DNA of 64,000 bases, taken from positions 1-64,000 of the forward strand of contig NZ_JARZAG010000016.1 in NCBI RefSeq assembly GCF_029892155.1, given 5' to 3'. Both the position numbers and the translations under genes were made by a program. Positions 24,773 to 33,956 of the stretch are shown in pieces (the first letter of the stretch is position 1; each line of letters starts with the position of its first letter). Below the pieces are notes generated by a model. It worked only from the letters and a program-made list of their open reading frames with translations. It was not told where the DNA came from and did not search any database. The stretch comes from Kitasatospora sp. GAS204B (GTDB lineage Bacteria > Actinomycetota > Actinomycetes > Streptomycetales > Streptomycetaceae).

Positions 24773-26200
24773 ATGACTACCGCTCTCCACGAGTTCAAGA
24801 TGCCCGATGTGGGCGAGGGCCTGACCGAGGCCGAGATCCTCAAGTGGTACGTCCAGCCGGGTGACACCGTGACGGACGGCCAGATCGTCTGCGAGGTGGA
24901 GACCGCGAAGGCGGCGGTCGAGCTGCCGATCCCGTTCAACGGGACGGTCCAGGCGCTGCACTTCCCCGAGGGCACGACGGTCGACGTCGGCACCGCGATC
25001 ATCGCGGTCGCGGTGGCGGGCGGGCCGGCCGCCGCGCCCGCACCGGTCGCCGCCGCTGCTCCGGCCGACGCCGAGCCGGCCGAGCCGGAGCGGCGCGAGG
25101 TGCTGGTCGGCTACGGCCCGCGCACCGGCGGGAGCCAGCGACGGGCCCGCCGCACTCCCGCGCCGGCCGCCGTGGCCGCCGCCGCCGCGGTCGTGGCCTC
25201 GGCCCCGGTCCCGGTCCAGGCCCCGGTGGCCGTCGTCCCGGCGCCCGCGCCGGCGGTGACCCAGCCGGGTGCCGAGCGGCCGCTGGCCAAGCCGCCGGTC
25301 CGCAAGCTCGCCAAGGACCTGGGCATCGACCTGCGCTCCGTGGTGCCGACCGGCCCCGACGGGATCATCACCCGCGAGGACGTGCACGCCGCGGCCGCGC
25401 CGGCCCCGGCCGCAGCGACCCCGGCCCAGGCCCCGGCCACGGTGGCCGAGCCGGTCACCGCCGCGGTGATCGAGAGCGCCCCGGTCACCGTCACCGGCGG
25501 CGACGTGCGGATCCCGATCAAGGGCGTGCGCAAGGCCACCGCCTCGGCGATGGTCGCCTCCGCCTTCACCGCGCCGCACGTCACCGAGTTCGTCCAGGTC
25601 GACGTCACCCGCACGATGAAGCTGGTGCGCACCCTGAAGGAGACCGGCGAGCTGGGCCAGGGGGTGCGGGTCAGCCCGCTGCTGGTGGTCGCCAAGGCGC
25701 TGCTCACCGCCTTCAAGCGGCACCCCGAGGTCAACGCCAGCTGGGACGAGGCGGCGCAGGAGATCGTGCTGCGCGGCCAGATCAACCTCGGCATCGCGGC
25801 CGCCACGCCGCGCGGCCTGATCGTGCCGAACATCAAGAACGCCGGCGCGCTCACCCTGGCCGGCCTGGCCACCGAGCTGGGTTCGCTGGTCGACACCGCC
25901 CGCCAGGGCAAGACGTCGCCGGCCGACATGGCCGGCGGCACCGTCACGATCACCAACGTCGGCGTCTTCGGCGTCGACACCGGCACCCCGATCCTCAACC
26001 CCGGCGAGGCCGCCATCCTGGCCTTCGGCGCGGTCCGGGAGCTGCCGTGGGTGCACAAGGGCCGGGTGGTGCCCCGCCAGGTCACCACGCTGGCGCTCTC
26101 CTTCGACCACCGGATGGTCGACGGCGAGCTGGGCTCCAAGGTGCTGGCCGACGTGGCCGCCATCCTGGAGCGGCCGAAGCGGCTGATCACCTGGGCCTGA
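24773..26200 (+). CDS. bkdC: dihydrolipoamide acyltransferase E2 (branched-chain 2-oxoacid dehydrogenase complex)
   Basis: A 475-aa E2 with one N-terminal lipoyl domain (lipoyl lysine in EVETAKAAVEL, about residue 44), an Ala/Pro-rich linker, a peripheral-subunit-binding domain (PPVRKLAKDLGIDL, about 173-210), a second linker and the catalytic domain. The catalytic domain ends with SFDHRMVDG, which carries the active histidine, and the family Asp-Gly. It transfers the acyl group from E1 to CoA. Last gene of the operon; a strong terminator follows at 26216. Confidence 0.93.
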   Translation: MTTALHEFKMPDVGEGLTEAEILKWYVQPGDTVTDGQIVCEVETAKAAVELPIPFNGTVQALHFPEGTTVDVGTAIIAVAVAGGPAAAPAPVAAAAPADAEPAEPERREVLVGYGPRTGGSQRRARRTPAPAAVAAAAAVVASAPVPVQAPVAVVPAPAPAVTQPGAERPLAKPPVRKLAKDLGIDLRSVVPTGPDGIITREDVHAAAAPAPAAATPAQAPATVAEPVTAAVIESAPVTVTGGDVRIPIKGVRKATASAMVASAFTAPHVTEFVQVDVTRTMKLVRTLKETGELGQGVRVSPLLVVAKALLTAFKRHPEVNASWDEAAQEIVLRGQINLGIAAATPRGLIVPNIKNAGALTLAGLATELGSLVDTARQGKTSPADMAGGTVTITNVGVFGVDTGTPILNPGEAAILAFGAVRELPWVHKGRVVPRQVTTLALSFDHRMVDGELGSKVLADVAAILERPKRLITWA

Positions 26201-26215
26201 CGTTCCGTCGAGCCG

Positions 26216-26254
26216 ACGGGCCCCGCACCTCCAGCCTGGAGGTGCGGGGCCCGT
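26216..26254 (+). terminator. terminator of the keto-acid dehydrogenase operon
   Basis: A perfect 18-bp stem (26216-26233 with 26237-26254) closed by a 3-nt loop. It lies 16 bp after the E2 stop. Confidence 0.9.
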
Positions 26255-26330
26255 GGTCTGTCCGGCCCGTCCAAGGGGGCGGGCCGGATATTGTCCCCAG
26301 GCCCCGCGCGCGGACCTGAATACTGCTCGG

Positions 26331-27551
26331 ATGGCTGATCTCCGTACCCTCGAAGCCCCCGCCGAGCCCGCCCCCCAGGGGTACTCGCTGCGCCGTGACG
26401 TCTCCGGCTCGGCCCTGCTGGCCGGCCTGATCGCGGTGGTGGTCTGTTACTCGGGACCGCTGGTGGTGGTGCTCGCGGCGGCCCGAGCCGGGCACCTGGA
26501 CCAGGCGCAGACGGTGTCCTGGATCTGGGCGATATCCATCGGCAGCGGGGTGACCTCGCTGCTGCTGAGCTGGCGGACCAGGCTGCCGGTGGTCACCGCC
26601 TGGTCGACCCCCGGGGCGGCGCTGCTGGTCGGCGGCCTGGGCGCGTACTCCTACCCGGAGGCGATCGGGGCCTACCTGGTCAGCGGGGTCGCGGTGACGC
26701 TGATCGGGGTGACCGGGCTGTTCGGGCGGCTGATCGCGGTGATCCCGAACGCGGTCGTCAACGCGATGCTGGCGGGCATCCTGTTCGAATTCGGGACCGA
26801 GATCTTCAGCTCGCTGCACAGTGCGCCCACCCTGGTGCTCGCCGCGCTGGCGGCCTACCTGGTGGCCAGGCGGCTGCTGCCCCGGTACGCCGTGCCGGCC
26901 GCGCTGCTGGTCGGGGCGGTGGCGGCGGCGTCGACCGTGGGCCTGTCGCTGCACCTGGGGCACGGCGGGCTGACCCGTCCGGTGCTGACCATGCCGGTCT
27001 TCTCCGGCTCGGCGCTGGTCGGCCTCGCGCTGCCGCTCACCCTGGTCGCGCTGGCCTCGCAGAACGCGCCCGGGCTCGGGGTGCTGCGCACCTTCGGCTA
27101 CCAGCCGCCGGACCGGCTGCTGGTCGGGGCGACCGGCGCCGTCTCGGTGCTGCTGGCGCCGTTCGGCGGTCCCGGGGTCAACATCGCCGCGATCACCGCC
27201 GCGATCTGCGCCGGCCCCGAGAGCCACCCGCAGCCGCGCCGCCGGTACCCGGCGGGCATGTCGATCGGCGTCTGCTACCTGGTGGTGGGCTGCTTCGGCG
27301 GGGTGCTGGTCAGCCTCTTCGCCGGGCTGCCCGCCGCGCTGGTCGCGGTGGTCGGCGGGGTGGCGCTGCTCGGCGCCTTCCAGGGCAGCCTGGCGGCGGC
27401 GCTGGCCGACGAGCGGGGCCGGGAGGCGGCGGCGGTCACCTTCCTGGCCACCACCTCGGGGATGACGCTGTTCGGCATCGGCGCCGCCTTCTGGGGACTG
27501 CTGCTCGGCGTCGGGACCCAGCTGGTCCTGACGGCGCGCAAGCGGGCGTGA
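26331..27551 (+). CDS. BenE-family benzoate/proton symporter-like transporter
   Basis: A 406-aa integral membrane protein with about 12 hydrophobic segments. BenE family hallmarks are TAWSTPGAALL near residue 85, GVTGLFGRLIAVIPNAVVNAMLAG and APFGGPGVNIAAITAAICAG. It probably imports benzoate or another aromatic acid with protons. ATG 26331 is chosen because the BenE homology begins shortly after. No aromatic catabolism genes are adjacent, so the substrate is uncertain. Confidence 0.88.
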   Translation: MADLRTLEAPAEPAPQGYSLRRDVSGSALLAGLIAVVVCYSGPLVVVLAAARAGHLDQAQTVSWIWAISIGSGVTSLLLSWRTRLPVVTAWSTPGAALLVGGLGAYSYPEAIGAYLVSGVAVTLIGVTGLFGRLIAVIPNAVVNAMLAGILFEFGTEIFSSLHSAPTLVLAALAAYLVARRLLPRYAVPAALLVGAVAAASTVGLSLHLGHGGLTRPVLTMPVFSGSALVGLALPLTLVALASQNAPGLGVLRTFGYQPPDRLLVGATGAVSVLLAPFGGPGVNIAAITAAICAGPESHPQPRRRYPAGMSIGVCYLVVGCFGGVLVSLFAGLPAALVAVVGGVALLGAFQGSLAAALADERGREAAAVTFLATTSGMTLFGIGAAFWGLLLGVGTQLVLTARKRA

Positions 27552-27686
27552 GCCGGCGGGTGTCGCTGCTGGGCCTGGCGGGTGAGATGTGCTACGGAGA
27601 GTCGACTGCCGGGCACGCGGTGGGTACGTCTGTGCGACCCCCACCCGAGCGCCTGCCGGGTGACCGGAGCACCGAGGACCGTCCGT

Positions 27687-28931
27687 ATGGCGCCTGGCAA
27701 CCATGGCCGTCTCATCCGGAGTCTGGCCGCACTCGCCCTGCTCGCGGCAGCCGTGCTGCCCGCCGCCCTGGAACTGACCGGTCCGGCGCCGTTCGCCGTG
27801 ATCGGCCCCGCCGGGACCTCGACCACCGACCGGGCCGCCCCACCCCGCGGCGCGGCGGCGGCCCAGCCGGTCCGGCTGCGCGCCGGCACCGCCCCGACCT
27901 TCGACATACGCCGCACGGGTGATCCGGCCAACCGGGTCACCCTGGTGCTGCTCGGCGACGGCTACACCGCGAGCCAGCAGGACCTCTTCCGTCAGCAGGC
28001 CGACCAGGCCTGGCGCGCGCTGATGGACATCGAGCCGTTCCGCACCTATCAGGACCTGTTCAACATACGGCGGGTCGAGGTGGTCTCCCCGACCACCGGG
28101 ATAGTCGAGGGGGAGAGCAAGGGCAAACGGCCCGGCACGCCGCTGGGCATGCACTTCTGGTGCGAGGGCACAGCACGGCTGCTCTGCGCCGACGAGACCG
28201 CCACCGCCCAGTACGCGGGCCCCGGGGACGGCCCGCAGTACCTGATCGCGCTGGCCAACTCGACCGAGTACGGCGGGGCCGGCGGCACCGGGGTGACCAC
28301 GCTCTCCGGCGGCAGCCCCGACGCGGGCCGGATCATCCAGCACGAGATCGGGCACACCGTCGGCGACCTCGGCGACGAGTACGACAGTGCTCCCAAGGAC
28401 ACCGACTATCCCAACCTCTCCAGCCAGAGCGCCGACACGATGCGGCACGACCACCTCAAGTGGTGGCGCTGGTTGGGCGCCGACTCGCCGGACGGCGGCG
28501 GCCCGGTGGGTGCCTTCCGCAGTGCCAACGGCGTCTACCGCCCCACCGCCGACTCGGTGATGCGCACCCTGGGCGGCAGCTACAACCTCCCCTCGCGGGA
28601 GGCGATCATCGAGCAGCTCTACCGCCGGATCAGCCCGTTGGACGGCGTCGAGCCGCAGCCGGGCCGGGTGGTCGGCCGACCCCGGCTGACGGTCCGCCCG
28701 CTGCACCTGACCGGTGACCGGCAGCTCCAGGTGGAGTGGAAGGTGGACGGCAAGGTGGTGGAACCCTCCTCGCCCGACCACACCTGGTTCGACCCGGCGG
28801 AGCTGGCGCTGTCGCCCGGCCGGCGGGTGACGGTCACCGCCACGGTGCGGGACGGCACCGACTGGGTGCGGGACGAGGCGTTCCGGGAGCAGCACATGAC
28901 GCGGAGCGTGAGCTGGGTGCTGACGGGGTGA
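27687..28931 (+). CDS. secreted M64-family (IgA peptidase type) metallopeptidase
   Basis: A 414-aa protein. The signal peptide-like N-terminus is SLAALALLAAAVLPAALELT (residues 12-31). The catalytic domain has LVLLGDGYTASQ and the zinc motif HEIGHTVGDLGDEY (HExxH plus downstream acid residues). The C-terminal part (about 320-414) is beta-rich. M64 peptidases are extracellular zinc proteases first described as IgA-cleaving enzymes. Start ATG 27687 is preferred over 27582 because the signal sequence follows directly. Confidence 0.9.
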   Translation: MAPGNHGRLIRSLAALALLAAAVLPAALELTGPAPFAVIGPAGTSTTDRAAPPRGAAAAQPVRLRAGTAPTFDIRRTGDPANRVTLVLLGDGYTASQQDLFRQQADQAWRALMDIEPFRTYQDLFNIRRVEVVSPTTGIVEGESKGKRPGTPLGMHFWCEGTARLLCADETATAQYAGPGDGPQYLIALANSTEYGGAGGTGVTTLSGGSPDAGRIIQHEIGHTVGDLGDEYDSAPKDTDYPNLSSQSADTMRHDHLKWWRWLGADSPDGGGPVGAFRSANGVYRPTADSVMRTLGGSYNLPSREAIIEQLYRRISPLDGVEPQPGRVVGRPRLTVRPLHLTGDRQLQVEWKVDGKVVEPSSPDHTWFDPAELALSPGRRVTVTATVRDGTDWVRDEAFREQHMTRSVSWVLTG

Positions 28932-28992
28932 GCGGGATCACGGGCTCCTGACCCGGAGCATCGAATGATGGGATGACTAATCTGGGTGCACT

Positions 28993-30363
28993 ATGACCGT
29001 GGACCCAGCCAGCGCGACCCGCTCCCCCTCCGTCCCCGGTCCCCGGCACCCCCCGGGCACGGCTGCGGGCACGGCTGGGGCAGTGGCAGCGGTGCCGCAG
29101 CCGCCCGGTGGGCGGGCCGCGTGGTTCGCCTGGAGCATCGGCGTCAGCGTCTACGTGCTCGCGGTGATCCACCGCACCAGCCTCGGCGTGGCCGGCCTGG
29201 ACGCCGCGCACCGGTTCGGCGTCAACGCCGCGGCGCTGTCCACCTTCTCGATCGTCCAGGTGCTCGTCTACGCCGCGATGCAGGTCCCGGTCGGCCTGCT
29301 GGTCGACCGCTTCGGCCCGCGCCGGGTGCTGCTGCTGGGCGTGGTGCTGCTCAGCGCGGGCCAGCTGGCCTTCGCGCTCAGCACCTCCTTCGGACCCGCG
29401 CTGATCTCCCGGGGAGTCATCGGCAGCGGCGACGCGATGACCTTCATCAGCGTGCTGCGGATCGCCGCCCGATGGTTCCCGGCCGCGAAGAACCCGCTGG
29501 TCGCCCAACTCACCGGTCTGGCCGGGATGGGCGGCAACCTGGTGACCACGGTGCTGCTCGCCTCGGCGCTGCACACCGAGGGCTGGACCGCGAGCTTCAC
29601 CGCGATCGCGCTGCTCGGGGTGCTGGTCTTCGCCCTGGTCGCCCTGCTGCTGCGGGAGGCTCCGCCGGGCCCGACGGTCGGCGGCACCGCCGTCGGTGGC
29701 GACCGCCCGCCGATCCGGGAGCAGATCCGCGCGTCGTGGCGCGAGCCCGGCACCCGACTCGGCCTCTGGGTGCACTTCACCACCCAGTTCCCGGCCAACG
29801 CGTTCGCCCTGCTCTGGGGCCTGCCCTACCTGGTGGAGGGCCAGGGCATGAGCCGGGGCCAGGCGGGCGGCCTGCTCACCCTGCTGGTCTTCGCCAACAT
29901 GTTCTTCGGCCTGCTCTTCGGCCGCCTGCTCTCCCGCGGGCCCGCGGTGCGGATGCCGATCGTGCTCACAGTGATCGCCGCCACCGGCGCCTGCTGGGCC
30001 CTCGTCCTCGCCTGGCCCGGCGGCCACCCGCCGCTGTGGCTGCTGATCGTGCTCCTGTTCGTGATGGGCAGCAACGGCTCGGCCTCGCTGGTCGGCCTCG
30101 ACTACGCCCGCTCCCACAACCCCGCACACCGCCTGGGCACCGCCTCGGGCATCGCCAACATGGGCGGTTTCATCGCCACCATGCTGACGCTGCTGGGCAT
30201 CGGCGTGCTGCTCGACCTGCTGTCGCCGGGCGGAGGCGGTGACACGTACCCGGCGGCGGCGTTCCGGGGGGCGTTCTGCTGGATGTACGTGCCGCTGGTG
30301 CTGGGGACGGTGATGATCCTGCGGCTGCGGGCGAGGGTTTCCGGCCCGTCCCGGTCGGCTTAG
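28993..30363 (+). CDS. MFS transporter
   Basis: A 456-aa major facilitator with about 12 hydrophobic segments. The loop 2-3 signature is VGLLVDRFGPRRVLL. A Gly/Ala/Pro-rich N-terminal tail of about 40 residues precedes the first helix (WFAWSIGVSVYVLAVIHRTS). It resembles nitrate/nitrite-porter-like and sugar-acid-like MFS members; substrate unknown. It ends 34 bp from the convergent DinB-fold gene. Confidence 0.85.
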   Translation: MTVDPASATRSPSVPGPRHPPGTAAGTAGAVAAVPQPPGGRAAWFAWSIGVSVYVLAVIHRTSLGVAGLDAAHRFGVNAAALSTFSIVQVLVYAAMQVPVGLLVDRFGPRRVLLLGVVLLSAGQLAFALSTSFGPALISRGVIGSGDAMTFISVLRIAARWFPAAKNPLVAQLTGLAGMGGNLVTTVLLASALHTEGWTASFTAIALLGVLVFALVALLLREAPPGPTVGGTAVGGDRPPIREQIRASWREPGTRLGLWVHFTTQFPANAFALLWGLPYLVEGQGMSRGQAGGLLTLLVFANMFFGLLFGRLLSRGPAVRMPIVLTVIAATGACWALVLAWPGGHPPLWLLIVLLFVMGSNGSASLVGLDYARSHNPAHRLGTASGIANMGGFIATMLTLLGIGVLLDLLSPGGGGDTYPAAAFRGAFCWMYVPLVLGTVMILRLRARVSGPSRSA

Positions 30364-30396
30364 CCTGCGAGCAGGCGGCCGACCGGGTCCGACGGC

Positions 30397-31233
30397 TCAG
30401 AAGGTCTGGACGAAGTTCGCCAGGACCCGCTGCGCCAGCTCCTGGTCGCCGTCGATCCGCAGCGTGCCGGCGGGCAGCCCGTCGGGGCGGACGCGACCGC
30501 AGCTGAGGCGGAGCCAGGTCTCCCAGTCGAGGGTGAACTGCACGTCGGGGCCCAGGCTGATCTGGGCGTCGATCGAGCCGCGGCCGTTCTCGTCCACCCG
30601 GACGGTGCGCAGGAACTCCAGCGGGCCGCTGACGTCGAAGGCCACCACGGCACCGGCTGGGGCGCCGGCCTCCTTGGCGACGATCTTGGGCAGCCCCTGC
30701 AGCAGCAGGTCACGGGTGACCTGGGCGGCGGGGGAGTCCAGGTTGCCGGGCAGCAGCAGCGCGCGGCGCAGGTCCTGCTCGTGCACCCAGACGTCGAGCG
30801 CCCGCATCTGCAGCAGGCGCCGGTAGGGCAGGTCGAAGGAGTACGGACCGGCCGGGAAGCGCACGATGTCGTCGGCGGCCGTGGTGGCGTTGCGCAGGGC
30901 GCGCGACCGGCGGATGATCACGTACTCCAGCTCCGAGGTCATCTCGGGTGGGGTGTGGCAGCGGCGCTTGTCCACCGGGAGTTCGAGGTAGCGGGAGACC
31001 TCGTCCTTGATGTGCCGCAGATCGCTGGGCAGCGAGTGGATCGGGCGTGGATCGCCCAACATCTCGGACTCCACGGCGATCACGTGCGAGACCACGTCGC
31101 GCACCGACCAGCCCGGACACTCGGTGGGCCGGTTCCAGGAGTCGGCGGGCAGTGCGGCCAACAACTCCGCTATGGATTCGATGGAGTGCGTCCAGGCATC
31201 CGTGTAGGACTGTACGGCCTGATTCTCGGTCAC
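30397..31233 (-). CDS. mycothiol-dependent maleylpyruvate isomerase-family (DinB-fold) protein
   Basis: A 278-aa protein with the TIGR03083 / MDMPI N-terminal four-helix fold. SWNRPTECPGWSVRDVVSHV carries the first metal-binding histidine, and HEQDLRRA lies further on. The C-terminal part resembles the sterol-carrier-like domain of this family. The family includes mycothiol-dependent isomerases and transferases. GTG 31233 (VTENQAVQS) is the likely start; ATG 31254 is an alternative. It is divergent from the nitrilase-superfamily gene. Exact reaction unknown. Confidence 0.8.
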   Translation of the reverse strand: MTENQAVQSYTDAWTHSIESIAELLAALPADSWNRPTECPGWSVRDVVSHVIAVESEMLGDPRPIHSLPSDLRHIKDEVSRYLELPVDKRRCHTPPEMTSELEYVIIRRSRALRNATTAADDIVRFPAGPYSFDLPYRRLLQMRALDVWVHEQDLRRALLLPGNLDSPAAQVTRDLLLQGLPKIVAKEAGAPAGAVVAFDVSGPLEFLRTVRVDENGRGSIDAQISLGPDVQFTLDWETWLRLSCGRVRPDGLPAGTLRIDGDQELAQRVLANFVQTF

Positions 31234-31339
31234 AGGTTTTCTTCTCCGGCCCATCCGTCGGCTCTACGCGCTAACCGCACGTTACGCTGCCGGGAGAGAG
31301 CAGGCAGCGCTTTCGGGTGACGATCGTAGGTCTCTTGTC

Positions 31340-32152
31340 GTGGACGGTGGTAGTGTGCGCGCCTCATTGATCCAACTCTCCGTGTCCGATGCCGAACCGG
31401 CGGCCGAGCGACGGGCCAGGGCAGCCGCCCTGGTGCGCGCACAACAGGGCGCGGACCTGGTGGTCCTGCCGGAGCTCTGGGCGGTCGGCGGGTTCGCGTA
31501 TGACGCCTGGTCGGACGGCGCCGAACCGCTGGACGGGCCGACGGCTGACGTGATGTCAGCGGCGGCCCGGGCGACCGGAGTCTGGCTGCACGCCGGTTCG
31601 ATCGTGGAGCGCGATCCGGACGGCCCGATCTACAACACCTCGCTGGTCTTCTCGCCGAGCGGCGAGCTGGTGCACACCTACCGCAAGATCCACCGCTTCG
31701 GTTTCGACAGCGGTGAGGCGGTCGTGATGGGCGCCGGGCAGGAGATCGTCACGGCGGCCACCGACTTCGGCACGCTGGGCCTGGCCACCTGCTACGACCT
31801 GCGCTTCCCCGAACTGTTCCGCGCGCTGCTGGACGCCGGCGCGCAGCTGCTGGTGGTCCCGGCGGCCTGGCCCGCGCGGCGGCGCGAGCACTGGACCCTG
31901 CTGGCGCGGGCCCGCGCGGTGGAGGAGCAGGCCTTCGTGCTGGCCTGCAACACGGGCGGCACCCACGGCGGGGTCGAGCAGGCCGGGCACAGCCTGGTGG
32001 TGGACCCGTGGGGCACCGTGCTGGCCGAGGCCGGGGCGGGCGAGGAGGTGCTGTCGGTGGAGTTCGACCCGGCCGAGGTGGCCAAGACGCGTGCGGAGTT
32101 CCCGGTGCTGCGCGACCGGCTGCTCGGCATCCCGGCGCCGGTGCAGCGCTGA
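31340..32152 (+). CDS. carbon-nitrogen hydrolase (nitrilase superfamily, omega-amidase-like)
   Basis: A 270-aa protein with the Glu-Lys-Cys triad: E45 in VVLPELW, the lysine in TYRKIHRFGF and the cysteine in GLATCYDLRFPE. It is most like the small Nit2/omega-amidase branch, which hydrolyses amides of dicarboxylic acids or deaminated metabolites. GTG 31340 is the listed start; GTG 31355 is close behind and equally likely. The GntR regulator gene follows on the same strand. Confidence 0.9.
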   Translation: MDGGSVRASLIQLSVSDAEPAAERRARAAALVRAQQGADLVVLPELWAVGGFAYDAWSDGAEPLDGPTADVMSAAARATGVWLHAGSIVERDPDGPIYNTSLVFSPSGELVHTYRKIHRFGFDSGEAVVMGAGQEIVTAATDFGTLGLATCYDLRFPELFRALLDAGAQLLVVPAAWPARRREHWTLLARARAVEEQAFVLACNTGGTHGGVEQAGHSLVVDPWGTVLAEAGAGEEVLSVEFDPAEVAKTRAEFPVLRDRLLGIPAPVQR

Positions 32153-32343
32153 CGGTGGGAGCGGCCGGACGATGGTTCCGGCCGCGTCGTGATGACAGCC
32201 ACGTCGGGATGACGGCAGGTGCCGTGCCCGGCGTGGCTGCGGCGCAGATCGGGGTTGTGTGGTTTTTGCGGACCTTTTGAGAGGATGATCCCTCGATGGC
32301 GGCCCGCGGCGGGCCCGGCGGCGGGGCGAAGGAGGTCGAGCCG

Positions 32344-33153
32344 GTGAGCGTGGGTGGTCAGGGGCGACTCCCGATCCAGCGCAACAGCCTGCGCGAGCAG
32401 ATCGCCGGCGCGCTGCGCGAGGAGTTGATGGCGGGTCGCCTTGCGGCCGGCGGCAACTTCACCGTGAAGGAGATCGCCGAGCTGTACGGCGTCTCCGCCA
32501 CCCCGGCCCGGGAGGCGCTGGTCGACCTGGCGGCGCAGGGGTTGCTGCGGGCCGAGCACCACCGCGGGTTCACCGTGCCGGAGCTCGGCTGGACCGACTT
32601 CCTGGAGATCTTCGAGGCCCGGGTGATGCTCACCGACAGCGCGTTCCGCCGGCTGTCGACCCGGCCGAGCGGCTACGACTGGTCGCGGCTCAGCTCGCTG
32701 CGGCGCCGGGCCGAGGCGGCCGCGCGGGCCGCCCGGGCGGGGCAGCTGGACGTGATGGTCGGCTGCGACCGCCGGTTCTGGAACGAGATGTCCGGGTTCC
32801 TGGAGAACCAGCGGATCGCCGAGTACCTGGACTGGCTGCGGGTGCAGTCCTGGATGTTCGCGGCCCGCTACCTGCGGGCCCGCGAGCAGCTGGCCGGCGT
32901 CTGCTGGGACCGGCAGAGCCAGCTGGTCGAGCTGATCGCCTCGCGTGACCTGGCCGGGGCACGACGGATGATCAACCAGTACAACCTGTTCACCGTGCGG
33001 CTGCTGGCCGAGCTGGCGGGGGAGTCGCTGGAGAGCGTCTCGGTACTGCCGCTGCTGACGGCCGAGCCGACCGGCACGCTGCCAGGCCCGGGTGAGGCCC
33101 CGCCCGGGCCGCGTTCGATCCTCCCCGCTCCGCACCCGCCGCTGGGCCGGTAG
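32344..33153 (+). CDS. GntR/FadR-family transcriptional regulator
   Basis: A 269-aa regulator with an N-terminal winged helix (IQRNSLREQIAGALREELMA, VKEIAELYGVSATPAREALV) and an all-helical FCD-like effector domain (about 90-230). GTG 32344 is placed 8 bp after AAGGAGG, a near-perfect ribosome site, which decides it against the upstream ATG 32296. FCD-type members usually sense organic acids. Its target is not evident; the upstream hydrolase or its own gene are possible. Confidence 0.9.
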   Translation: MSVGGQGRLPIQRNSLREQIAGALREELMAGRLAAGGNFTVKEIAELYGVSATPAREALVDLAAQGLLRAEHHRGFTVPELGWTDFLEIFEARVMLTDSAFRRLSTRPSGYDWSRLSSLRRRAEAAARAARAGQLDVMVGCDRRFWNEMSGFLENQRIAEYLDWLRVQSWMFAARYLRAREQLAGVCWDRQSQLVELIASRDLAGARRMINQYNLFTVRLLAELAGESLESVSVLPLLTAEPTGTLPGPGEAPPGPRSILPAPHPPLGR

Positions 33154-33250
33154 GGTGGTTCGGGCGCCACGGAGGCGGGCCGGCCGATGCCGGCGGTCTC
33201 CGGGTACCGGCGCGCCGAGGAACCGAAGCCAGTGAGAGGAAGAGCGGCCC

Positions 33251-33898
33251 GTGGCCTGTGACCTCTGGCTCGTACCGCTGGTGGACGTACTGAGCCGCAG
33301 CCCGGAGAACCCGTTTCGCGAGGACCTCGCGGTCTACAACGCGGCGCTGACCGCGCGCGGCCTGCCCGGGGTGCCGGTGTACGAGTTCGCCCCCGGGGTC
33401 ACCGGTGGGGTGGAGCCGATAGCGGCCTTCGACTACGACTCGCTGCACTTCCTGCGCCGCGCGTACCTGCTCCAGCTGACCGGCTTCCAGCTGACCCCGG
33501 TGGACGCGCTCGGCGGCGACTACGAGCAGTTGCTGGAGATGTTCGAGGCGCCGGCCGAGCAGTCGCACCTGGTCTGGCACTTCGACCACGCCGGGGCGTA
33601 CGTGCCGATCGAGTTCCAGGTCCCGCTGGTGGACGAGGAACTGCTGAGCTCCGGCGGCCCGCTGGGTTCCTCCTACGGGCTGCTGCGGGAGCTGCAGGCG
33701 ATCGCGCCCGCACTCGGCATCGACCCGCTGGACCCGCCGGGTCCGACCCGCCCGCTCGGGCCGACCGGTCTGGAGCAGCCGTTCGCCCCGCCGCTGGACG
33801 ACGTGCACCCGTACGCGCGCGAGCGGCACGCGTGGGCCGGTCTCTACGCGGCGGCCACGCGGAGCCTGACGCAGGGTTCGATGGTGGTCTTCGCCTGA
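33251..33898 (+). CDS. hypothetical protein
   Basis: A 215-aa soluble protein, GTG start with GAGGAAGAG about 7 bp upstream. It begins MACDLWLVPLVDVLSRSPE and is acidic. No signal peptide, membrane helix or recognised motif. It looks like a conserved streptomycete protein of unknown function. Codon use matches the neighbours, so it is a real gene. It is convergent with the SLATT-domain gene. Confidence 0.75.
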   Translation: MACDLWLVPLVDVLSRSPENPFREDLAVYNAALTARGLPGVPVYEFAPGVTGGVEPIAAFDYDSLHFLRRAYLLQLTGFQLTPVDALGGDYEQLLEMFEAPAEQSHLVWHFDHAGAYVPIEFQVPLVDEELLSSGGPLGSSYGLLRELQAIAPALGIDPLDPPGPTRPLGPTGLEQPFAPPLDDVHPYARERHAWAGLYAAATRSLTQGSMVVFA

Positions 33899-33956
33899 GT
33901 CGAGCCCGGGGAGCGACCTCCGCCGCCCCCGCGCTACCGCCGACTGCCCGCCCGCC

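Noticed and set aside
22594..25002. 802-codon minus-strand open frame opposite the bkd genes
   Set aside because: Opposite intact E1/E2 genes with conserved motifs; no homology seen.
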